Below, piece by piece: positions 1-7,936 of a stretch of DNA of 64,000 nt. The stretch comes from an uncultured Alphaproteobacteria bacterium (GTDB taxonomy: Bacteria; Pseudomonadota; Alphaproteobacteria; HIMB59; GCA-002718135), in the NCBI GenBank assembly GCA_902515745.1, contig CABXWB010000001.1, forward strand, positions 124,001-188,000, read 5' to 3'. The notes below the pieces were generated by a model. It saw only the letters and a program-made list of their open reading frames with translations, was not told the DNA's origin and searched no databases. Made by a program: the position numbers and the translations under genes. The first letter of the stretch is position 1. Every line of letters begins with the position of its first letter.

Positions 1-2
1 CA

Positions 3-173
3 AATTCATGTATAATGGTAAATAAGTTTGAAGATATTGATGTAAAAATGAAAGAATTACTAAATAATAATTTAAAAGTAAAAAAAATTCAAGCAAATGC
101 AATTGAGTTTTCTAATAGATCTTTCTTTGAAAAAGAAAAGCTTTTCAAAGACATCGAAAAGTACATTAATTAA
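3..173 (+). CDS. C-terminal fragment of an upstream gene, probably 3-deoxy-D-manno-octulosonic-acid transferase (KdtA/WaaA); truncated by window edge
   Basis: Open frame from base 3 (NSCIMVNKFEDIDVKMKELLNNN...KDIEKYIN*) ending at TAA 171-173, directly before lpxK; kdtA-lpxK adjacency is common. Confidence 0.55.
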   Translation, partial: NSCIMVNKFEDIDVKMKELLNNNLKVKKIQANAIEFSNRSFFEKEKLFKDIEKYIN

Positions 174-174
174 A

Positions 175-1173
175 ATGCTTAAAGCTCCTAAATTTTGGTA
201 TAAAAAAAATGACACATACTTATCAAATTCCTTATATCCACTCTCATTACTATTTAGATTTGGAACTAAAATAAGAAATTTTGTTAGTAGAAAAACATCT
301 TCTGGAATTCCAGTAATTTGTATTGGGAATATAGTAGTGGGAGGAGCTGGTAAAACACCAGTAGCTTTAAAAATTGGAAATTTATTAAAACTTAATGGCT
401 ATAATCCTCACTTTGTTTCAAGAGGCTATGGTGGAGTTGAAACGTCTAATGTTCTTGTTAAAGATTGGCACTCTGCAAAAAGTGTTGGGGATGAATCTTT
501 ATTATTGTCTGAAGTTGCACCAACGTGGATAGGCCAAGATAGAAACAGATCCTTTATTTTGGCTAGAGAAAAAGGTGCTGACTGCATAATTATGGATGAT
601 GGCTTTCAAAATCCAAGTCTTCAGAAAGATTTTTCAATTATAGTAATTAATGGTGAACAAGGATTTGGAAATAAACGAGTGATTCCATCTGGCCCTCTTA
701 GAGAAAGTATATCAAGAGGTATTTCTAGAGCAAATTTAGTAATTGTAATTGGTGAAATTGCTCAAGATGTTAAAGATAAAATTCCTAATACTGTTCCAAT
801 TATTCATGCTAAGTTCCAAATTAGTAAAGATAATAAAATTTATAAAAATCAAAAAGTGACAGCTTTTGCAGGTATTGCTTATCCTGAAAAATTTTATAAT
901 TCACTAACTGAACAAGGTGCTATTTTAGAAAAAAAAATTAGCTACCCAGATCATCATATATTTGATGAAAATGACATGTTAAATCTCGCAGAGAATGCTA
1001 ATCTTACAAAATCTGTATTGGTTACTACAAAAAAAGATTTTGTAAGAATACCAAAATCATATCGTTCTCTAGTAAGTACACTTAATGGTGAAATTAAATT
1101 TGAAGATGAAAATTTACTCAAAGAAATTTTAAGCAATGTACTAGAAAATAAAATTAATGATTTAGCAATATGA
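175..1173 (+). CDS. lpxK: Tetraacyldisaccharide 4'-kinase LpxK
   Basis: MLKAPKFWY...GNIVVGGAGKTPVALKIG...DDGFQNPSLQKDFSI. ATG at 175 preferred over ORF start 97 because 97-173 overlaps the upstream gene. Confidence 0.92.
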   Translation: MLKAPKFWYKKNDTYLSNSLYPLSLLFRFGTKIRNFVSRKTSSGIPVICIGNIVVGGAGKTPVALKIGNLLKLNGYNPHFVSRGYGGVETSNVLVKDWHSAKSVGDESLLLSEVAPTWIGQDRNRSFILAREKGADCIIMDDGFQNPSLQKDFSIIVINGEQGFGNKRVIPSGPLRESISRGISRANLVIVIGEIAQDVKDKIPNTVPIIHAKFQISKDNKIYKNQKVTAFAGIAYPEKFYNSLTEQGAILEKKISYPDHHIFDENDMLNLAENANLTKSVLVTTKKDFVRIPKSYRSLVSTLNGEIKFEDENLLKEILSNVLENKINDLAI

Positions 1174-2033
1174 AACAGGTAATTTACTTTTTACAGTATA
1201 TTGGATTTATTTTTATTTATTTTTTATATAAAATTTTACCACTAAATTTATCTGTTAAAGTTTCATCATTTTTATTTAGAACTTTTGGTAAATTTTCACG
1301 AGCCAATAAAACAGCTATAAATAATTGCAAGCATGTTTTCCCAAATCTTAAAGATGAAGAAATACAAAATATTATAAAAAAAAGTTGGAATAATCTTGGA
1401 ATGACAATTTGTGAACTGCTAAAAATTAATGATTTTTTTAAAAAAAAAAAAATAAAATATATCAATTTAGAAAATATGGAAGATTTTATTAAAAATAAAA
1501 AACAAGCAATTTTTATTAGTATTCATCAATCTAATTGGGAAATAATGATTCCAGGTTTAGATAGAATTGGAATTAATATTGGTTGTATTTATAGGCATAT
1601 AAATAATAATTTTATAGATAAACTAATACTAAATATTAGACAAAATTCGCTTGTTTCTAAAACTAGCTTTTACACTCCCAAGGGAAAGAAAAGTGCTAAA
1701 GATATTCTTGATGCTATAAATAATTCTTTATCAATTGGAGTATTAATAGATCAAAAAGATTCCTCAGGAGAAGAAGTAATGTTTTTTAATAAAAAAGTTA
1801 AAACACAAACAGGTTTTTTAAAAATAGCCAGAAAATATAATTTACCGATAGTTCCAGTACAAAATAAAAGAATGAATAATGGAAATATTGAATTAACATT
1901 TTTAGAGCCATTTTATCATAATAATTTAGAAATAAATGATACTCAAATGATGGAAGAAATTCATAAAAAGATTGAAGAGTGGATTAAAGCAGATCCATCT
2001 CAATGGCTCTGGCAACATAATAGATTTAGTTAA
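1170..2033 (+). CDS. Lipid A biosynthesis acyltransferase, LpxL/HtrB family
   Basis: HX4E-type motif (HQSNWE), size, overlap with lpxK. Confidence 0.85.
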   Translation: MKQVIYFLQYIGFIFIYFLYKILPLNLSVKVSSFLFRTFGKFSRANKTAINNCKHVFPNLKDEEIQNIIKKSWNNLGMTICELLKINDFFKKKKIKYINLENMEDFIKNKKQAIFISIHQSNWEIMIPGLDRIGINIGCIYRHINNNFIDKLILNIRQNSLVSKTSFYTPKGKKSAKDILDAINNSLSIGVLIDQKDSSGEEVMFFNKKVKTQTGFLKIARKYNLPIVPVQNKRMNNGNIELTFLEPFYHNNLEINDTQMMEEIHKKIEEWIKADPSQWLWQHNRFS

Positions 2034-3357
2034 TTTTTGTTACCTTAATATCAATTGTACCATCAACAATTTTCACAGATAATTGATCATCAGTAGAAAT
2101 TTTTTTTCTTGTCTTAATAATTTTATTTTTATCCATCAAAATTGAGTATCCTTTTTTAAGATTTGAAGAAATAGAATTTGAATTGAGCAATCTTATATTT
2201 AATTTATACTTCTCTAGCTTATCTTTATAATTATTTGTTATGTTTAAATTAAGATTTTTTGAGAGATTATTAATCTTTGTTTGTTTCAAGTTTATTGATG
2301 ACTCTGGTGAAATAATAGATTTCCCTAAGTTAAGAAGATTCAATTTTGATATACTAAATTTATTTTCAATTGATAATGTTAAATTTTTAAAATCGTCTAA
2401 AAGCTTCTCCTTATAATTATTAACTATCAAGCTTGGAGATTTAAGAAATTTATTTAAATATTCATAATTTTCTTTTTTGGATTGAATTTGTGAATTTACT
2501 TTGGTGTTTAATCTAAGTTGTAAATTTTTAATTTTTTCTACCAATTCATATTTTACTGGAGTAGCTTTTTCAGCTGCTGCAGTTGGTGTAGACGCTCTCA
2601 AATCTGATACTAAATCAATTATTGTTGTATCTGTTTCATGACCTATTGCTGAAATAATTGGTATTTTCGATTTAAAAACACTTGTTGCAAGATTTTCATC
2701 ATTAAATGCCATTAAGTCTTCAGTACTACCTCCACCTCTAGCAACAATTAGAACATCTGGTTTACTAGATTTAAGTTTGTTGAAACCTTCGATAGCATTT
2801 ATAATGCTTTCTGCTGCGTCAACACCCTGTACAGAAACAGGCCATATATCTAAAGGCATTGGAAAACGATCATTCACTCTATTAATTATGTCATGTACTA
2901 CGGAGCCAGTCGGAGAGGTAATAATACCTAATCTCTCAGGCAAAAAAGGTAATGGGATTTTTTTATCTTCATCAAAATAGCCTTTTTTTTGAAGTCTTTT
3001 TTTTCTTTCTTCAATAAGTTTTAGAAGTGCTCCCTCTCCTGCAATTTCAATTTTATCAATATCTATCTGGTAGGTAGTTTTATAGCGAGACCAAGTGGTG
3101 ATTCTCCCGGTTGCAATTATTTCTAGCCCTATTTCTGGATTTATATCTAAATATTTTTTTTTCTGATCCCAAATAACTCCACTTAAAATTGAATCTTCGT
3201 CTTTAAGTGTTAGATAAATTTGCCCTCTTGTTGCGGTTTTTACCTCAGAAATTTCTCCTTTAATTCTTACATAATTAAAATTGGACTCAATTACTTCTTT
3301 AAACGCTTGATTAAATTCTGAAACTTCAAATTCTGGTATATTAATTTTATCTATCAT
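2026..3357 (-). CDS. xseA: Exodeoxyribonuclease VII large subunit
   Basis: N-terminal OB-type region (VRIKGEISEVK...GQIYLTLKD) and VARGGGSTEDLMAFNDE...SAIGHETD. Confidence 0.95.
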   Translation of the reverse strand: MIDKINIPEFEVSEFNQAFKEVIESNFNYVRIKGEISEVKTATRGQIYLTLKDEDSILSGVIWDQKKKYLDINPEIGLEIIATGRITTWSRYKTTYQIDIDKIEIAGEGALLKLIEERKKRLQKKGYFDEDKKIPLPFLPERLGIITSPTGSVVHDIINRVNDRFPMPLDIWPVSVQGVDAAESIINAIEGFNKLKSSKPDVLIVARGGGSTEDLMAFNDENLATSVFKSKIPIISAIGHETDTTIIDLVSDLRASTPTAAAEKATPVKYELVEKIKNLQLRLNTKVNSQIQSKKENYEYLNKFLKSPSLIVNNYKEKLLDDFKNLTLSIENKFSISKLNLLNLGKSIISPESSINLKQTKINNLSKNLNLNITNNYKDKLEKYKLNIRLLNSNSISSNLKKGYSILMDKNKIIKTRKKISTDDQLSVKIVDGTIDIKVTKIN

Positions 3358-3802
3358 GTTTATTTTTAAAAAATTTTTTTAATAAATTACTACATTCTTT
3401 TTCCATAATGCCACCATAAATAGTTGGCATAAATATATTTTCTCTTTGAAAAGCAACTCGGAGTTTTTCAATTCCTCCATTTTTTTCATCGTATGCCCCA
3501 AAATATAGATCTTTAATATGTACTTCACTTATTGCGCTAGCGCACATTGTGCATGGTTCCAAGGTAACAAATAATGTCATATTTTCTAAATATTTAAGTT
3601 TTAGTCTTTCGCAAGTTTCTTGAATAAGATTTAATTCACAATGTTTGATAGCATTTTTATTTTTATTTACTGTGTTGTAGCTTCTGGCTACAATCTTGTT
3701 CGTTGTATTATCAACAAGTATTCCTCCAACTGGAACCTCATTTAAATTATAAGCTTTATCTGCTTCAATAATTGCTTCTTTCATAAAAAAATCAACGTTC
3801 AT
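3347..3802 (-). CDS. tadA: tRNA-specific adenosine deaminase TadA
   Basis: Deaminase motifs HCEL and EPCTMCASAI; start MNVDFFMKEAI at 3802 preferred to the longer ORF start at 3814. Confidence 0.88.
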   Translation of the reverse strand: MNVDFFMKEAIIEADKAYNLNEVPVGGILVDNTTNKIVARSYNTVNKNKNAIKHCELNLIQETCERLKLKYLENMTLFVTLEPCTMCASAISEVHIKDLYFGAYDEKNGGIEKLRVAFQRENIFMPTIYGGIMEKECSNLLKKFFKNKHDR

Positions 3803-3842
3803 TCTGGAACACACTTATGTTGTACATTATAGTTGAATTATA

Positions 3843-4541
3843 ATGAAAAAACCAATTATTGGAATAACTCTTGATAGTGAAAAAAAGAAAACATACTCAA
3901 AATTTCCATGGTATGCATTGAGGGAAAATTACTTAACTTCCTTAACAAAATTTAATGCTATTCCATTTCCTTTGTTACATGAAAAAAAATATATTGATGA
4001 TTTTTGTCATTTAATAGATGGTTTAATTATTACTGGAGGAGATTTTGATATTCATCCTAAATTATATAAAACAAGTAACACTCAATCTAAAAATATTAAA
4101 AATAAGAGAACGAATTTTGAATTAAATATTTTTAATAAATTTTTTAAATACAACAAACCTATATTAGGAATTTGTGGTGGTGCACAACTTATCAATGTTG
4201 CATGTGGTGGAACATTAATACAAGATTTAAAAAGAGATCCGATAAACCATGAACAAGTGAATCCAAGAAATCAAACTAGTCATAGTGTTAATATTTCAAA
4301 AAATACTCAACTTTATAAAATATGTGGGGCTCAAAAAATAAATGTTAATAGTGCACATCATCAGTCAATAAAAAAAGTAGGTAAGTACTTAAATGTTTCG
4401 TGTGCAGCAAATGATGGTGTTACTGAAGGAATAGAGCATAAAAAACACAAATGGTGTATTGGCTTACAATGGCATCCTGAATTTTTAATTACAAAATATG
4501 ATATAAAAATAATTAAAAATTTTATTAGTGAAACAAAGTGA
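3843..4541 (+). CDS. Class I glutamine amidotransferase, gamma-glutamyl-GABA hydrolase (PuuD)-like
   Basis: GICGGAQLINVACGG nucleophile, NSAHHQS, GLQWHPEF. Confidence 0.85.
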   Translation: MKKPIIGITLDSEKKKTYSKFPWYALRENYLTSLTKFNAIPFPLLHEKKYIDDFCHLIDGLIITGGDFDIHPKLYKTSNTQSKNIKNKRTNFELNIFNKFFKYNKPILGICGGAQLINVACGGTLIQDLKRDPINHEQVNPRNQTSHSVNISKNTQLYKICGAQKINVNSAHHQSIKKVGKYLNVSCAANDGVTEGIEHKKHKWCIGLQWHPEFLITKYDIKIIKNFISETK

Positions 4542-5230
4542 ATATTAGAATTTCAAAATATCTATCAAGTGCTGGAATTTGTTCACGAAGAGATGCAGAA
4601 AAATTAATTGTAGAAAAAAAAATTAAAATTAATAATCAAGTATGTGTTCATCCAAGTCATAAAGTAAGTAATTTAGATATAATTAAAGTTAATAATAAAA
4701 TTGTTAAAAAAGCTAATAAAGTTGAAGTATGGAAGTTATACAAACCAATTAAATATATTTGTAGTACAAAAGATAATTTAGGTAGAAAAAAAATTTTTGA
4801 TTTATTACCAAAAAATGTCGGTCAATTAATAAGCGTTGGAAGATTAGATTATATGAGCGAAGGATTGATCTTACTAACTAATAATGGTGATTATTCAAGA
4901 TATTTAGAACATCCATCTTCAAACATTGAGCGGATCTATAGAGTTTGTATAAATAGCAATGTACAAAATACTGATTTACAAAAAATAAATAAAGGTATTA
5001 CAATTAAAGATATAAATTATAAAAAAATTAAAGTTACCTTTGAAAAAAAATTAAAAAATCATAATTGGTTAATTTTTAAACTTAAAGAAGGAAAAAATAG
5101 AGAAATTAGAAATATTTGTAATTATTTTTCATGGAATATAGTTAAATTAATAAGAATTGGATATGGCCCTTATAAGCTTGGAAGACTTAAAGAAGGGCAA
5201 TTTCAAAAATTAAATTCAAGTAGCAAATGA
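4538..5230 (+). CDS. Pseudouridine synthase, RsuA/RluB family
   Basis: N-terminal S4-like domain (RISKYLSSAGICSRRDAEKLI) and GRLDYMSEGLILLTNNG. Confidence 0.9.
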   Translation: MNIRISKYLSSAGICSRRDAEKLIVEKKIKINNQVCVHPSHKVSNLDIIKVNNKIVKKANKVEVWKLYKPIKYICSTKDNLGRKKIFDLLPKNVGQLISVGRLDYMSEGLILLTNNGDYSRYLEHPSSNIERIYRVCINSNVQNTDLQKINKGITIKDINYKKIKVTFEKKLKNHNWLIFKLKEGKNREIRNICNYFSWNIVKLIRIGYGPYKLGRLKEGQFQKLNSSSK

Positions 5231-5787
5231 TACGGATTACTGGAGGAAAGTTTAAGCAAAAAAAATTAGCTAGTATTAATGATTTTGTAAGACCAACTTC
5301 TTCTCTAAAAAGAGAAGCTTTTTTTTCAATTATTGAAAGTTATGCAATTAAACATTCTATCGAATTATATAAAAATAAAATTTTTTTAGATCTTTTTGCA
5401 GGAATTGGCACAATGGGTTTAGAAGCAATTTCTAGAGGCATGAGTGAAGTAATTTTTTTTGAGAATAATATTGAAGTTCTTAAAATTTTAAAAAAAAATT
5501 GTTTAAGTATTTGTACAAATAATGAATTTAAAATTTATGAAGAAGACCTTATTCATTCTAAATTAGAAATAAAATTTCAAAATATTTCAGTTGTTTATAT
5601 TGATCCACCATATGCAAAGTATAAATTAACAAATCTTTTAGAAAATTTATCAAGTAATATTAAAAATACTACCGTGATTGGTTTAGAAACAGGTGTAAAA
5701 GATAATATTGTAATTCCAGAAAATTTAAATCTGCTTCAAAAAAAGACTTACGGTAAAACAATAATTTATATTTTTAAATTATCTTAA
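5227..5787 (+). CDS. rsmD: 16S rRNA (guanine966-N2)-methyltransferase RsmD
   Basis: MIRITGGKFKQKKL...RPTSSLKREAFFSI...LDLFAGIGTMGLEAISRG...YIDPPYA. Confidence 0.92.
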   Translation: MIRITGGKFKQKKLASINDFVRPTSSLKREAFFSIIESYAIKHSIELYKNKIFLDLFAGIGTMGLEAISRGMSEVIFFENNIEVLKILKKNCLSICTNNEFKIYEEDLIHSKLEIKFQNISVVYIDPPYAKYKLTNLLENLSSNIKNTTVIGLETGVKDNIVIPENLNLLQKKTYGKTIIYIFKLS

Positions 5788-6978
5788 ATAAGTTTTAGTT
5801 AGTTTTTTACCTTGTTCAACAGCAGGTTGATCGAAAGGATCAACATCTAAATACATACAGGAAGCAATTGTTTCTATTATACTAAAAGATAATAATTTAC
5901 CTAAGTTTTGTTCATCTATTTTAGGAATATAGATTTCTCTAAAACTAAAATTATTTAATTTAAAAGTTTCAATGGTTGCGCGCTGTTCAGCTTCCATGAG
6001 ATCTCCCATCGTTTTATCTTTAAAATAGTCAATATCTGTATTTTCAAACATATTATTATTAATTTTTATGCCCTTATTTGAATGATCTGTTGTGATAAAG
6101 GTGAAATATTTATCTTTAGGTCCATCTAAATACAGTTGTAATTGACTATGCTGATCAGTGGTCCCTACTGAATGAATTGCTGTAATACCTTTATTATTTT
6201 TTCCAATACTTTCTGCCCAAAGTTGCAGATACCATTTTCCAAAAAAATAAAGTGAATCAGAATATGTCATTAAAACATTATTAGTAAATTTTACATTTTC
6301 TTTTTGAGTTAAATATCTTCCAAGATTGTAAGGTTTGTAATTATCAATATTATTAATTACTTCAGATACACCACCAAAAAGTGCATCTATATTTAATCCA
6401 GAAATGATTGCAGGAACTATACCAACATTGGTAAATATAGAATATCTGCCTCCAACATCTTTATGATGCTCTAATAGTAAACAATTATTATCTTTTGCAA
6501 TTTTAAAAAGTGGTGATTCTTTAAATTCAGTTATGATTAGAGTATTTGAAAAAAAATCTTCAACTTTGTTAGCTTCTATTGCCTTTTGATAGAGACATGA
6601 AAATTGAGATAATGTCTCCGGTGTAGTACCCGATTTTGAAATAACCAAGAAACCAGTTAGCTCAAAATTAATATTTTGAAAATTTTTTTCAAAATTAATA
6701 GGGTCAACATTATCATAAAATTCTAAGATAATTTTATTATTGAAAATAATATTATTTAATGCTCTAGCTCCTAGATTTGAACCTCCTGTACCAAATACAA
6801 TTATTTTTTCCTTTTTCTCTTTAAATTGTTTTGAAATTTTTATGGTTTCTTCTAATAAATTTTTATCTGATACAATATTCAGAGAAGGAAGTTTTTCTAT
6901 TAAATTAGTTATACTTTGATCAGTATCTTTATTTTGAGTGATTTTGTCAAAATTTGAATTAAAGTATTTTATTTCCAT
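5779..6978 (-). CDS. pgi: Glucose-6-phosphate isomerase
   Basis: VFGTGGSNLGARAL, ISKSGTTPETLSQF, GTTDQHSQLQLYLDGPKD. Confidence 0.9.
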   Translation of the reverse strand: MEIKYFNSNFDKITQNKDTDQSITNLIEKLPSLNIVSDKNLLEETIKISKQFKEKKEKIIVFGTGGSNLGARALNNIIFNNKIILEFYDNVDPINFEKNFQNINFELTGFLVISKSGTTPETLSQFSCLYQKAIEANKVEDFFSNTLIITEFKESPLFKIAKDNNCLLLEHHKDVGGRYSIFTNVGIVPAIISGLNIDALFGGVSEVINNIDNYKPYNLGRYLTQKENVKFTNNVLMTYSDSLYFFGKWYLQLWAESIGKNNKGITAIHSVGTTDQHSQLQLYLDGPKDKYFTFITTDHSNKGIKINNNMFENTDIDYFKDKTMGDLMEAEQRATIETFKLNNFSFREIYIPKIDEQNLGKLLSFSIIETIASCMYLDVDPFDQPAVEQGKKLTKTYLR

Positions 6979-6986
6979 TTATAAAA

Positions 6987-7487
6987 TTAAAAGAAGAAAA
7001 ATCTTTTTTTCTTTTTAGGTTCGCCTTCTTCGTCATCTTCATTTTCTTCTTTACTGTTGAAAAAGAAAAATCTTTTCTTCTTTTTTGGCTCTTCTATATT
7101 TTCACTTTCAACATCTGTATTATCTTGACTTATTTCATCTTCTGAGTTTCCATCAAGATCTTCTCTGATACTATTATCTACTTGATCTGCTTCAGTTTCT
7201 TTTAAAATATTGTCGATAACAGAATTTTCAGAAGGTGTTGCATCACTTTCTTCATCCAGACCAAAGAGAATTTCCTTTGCAAGCTCATTATCGGTATCAT
7301 CAATATCTTTTGATTCAATTTGATCAGGTGGTAGTAAATTAAAATTTGGTGGAATTACTAATGGAGGATTTTCAACTACATTATATTCATCTATTACTTT
7401 TCTTTCCACACCGGCACTACTTCTTATAGTATTACAAGAAGATAGAAAAATTGAGGAAATGATTATTACAAAAATAACTTTTTTCAT
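6987..7487 (-). CDS. DUF3035-like lipoprotein (BamF-like) with low-complexity C-terminus
   Basis: Lipobox-like IFLSSC; ENPPLVIPPNFNLLPP; position next to lspA; C-terminal repeated EPKKKKRFFFF. Confidence 0.65.
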   Translation of the reverse strand: MKKVIFVIIISSIFLSSCNTIRSSAGVERKVIDEYNVVENPPLVIPPNFNLLPPDQIESKDIDDTDNELAKEILFGLDEESDATPSENSVIDNILKETEADQVDNSIREDLDGNSEDEISQDNTDVESENIEEPKKKKRFFFFNSKEENEDDEEGEPKKKKRFFFF

Positions 7488-7936
7488 TTTACTGTTTTTG
7501 ATTTTATAAAAAAACTCATTATTAACATGATAATTCCAATTGTAATATAGATATCTGCTAGATTAAATGCTGGCCAATAAAAATTTTCATAATGTAGTAA
7601 GATAAAATCAACAACATAACTATTTATCAATCTATCAATGATATTCGATAAAGCCCCAATTATAACAAAGAAATAAGCCAGTTTTTCTAGTTGTTTATCT
7701 GATTTAATAAATAAATAAAAAATTAATATAACAATTAATAAGGCTATAAGTATTAATATCCAATGAGAAACATAACCAGAAAATAAACCAAAAGAAACAC
7801 CAAAGTTCTGAACATAAACTAAATCAAAATATTCATTGATTTTTATTGATTGATTTAAAAATAAATTATTCTGAATAAAAAATTTTGTTAATAAATCTAA
7901 TAATATCAAAAAAATAAATACTGCTGTTTTAATCAC
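7484..7936 (-). CDS. lspA: Lipoprotein signal peptidase II
   Basis: Membrane protein with GALSNIIDRLINSYVVDFI...FNLADIYITIG, between lipoprotein gene and ileS. Confidence 0.92.
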   Translation of the reverse strand: MIKTAVFIFLILLDLLTKFFIQNNLFLNQSIKINEYFDLVYVQNFGVSFGLFSGYVSHWILILIALLIVILIFYLFIKSDKQLEKLAYFFVIIGALSNIIDRLINSYVVDFILLHYENFYWPAFNLADIYITIGIIMLIMSFFIKSKTVK

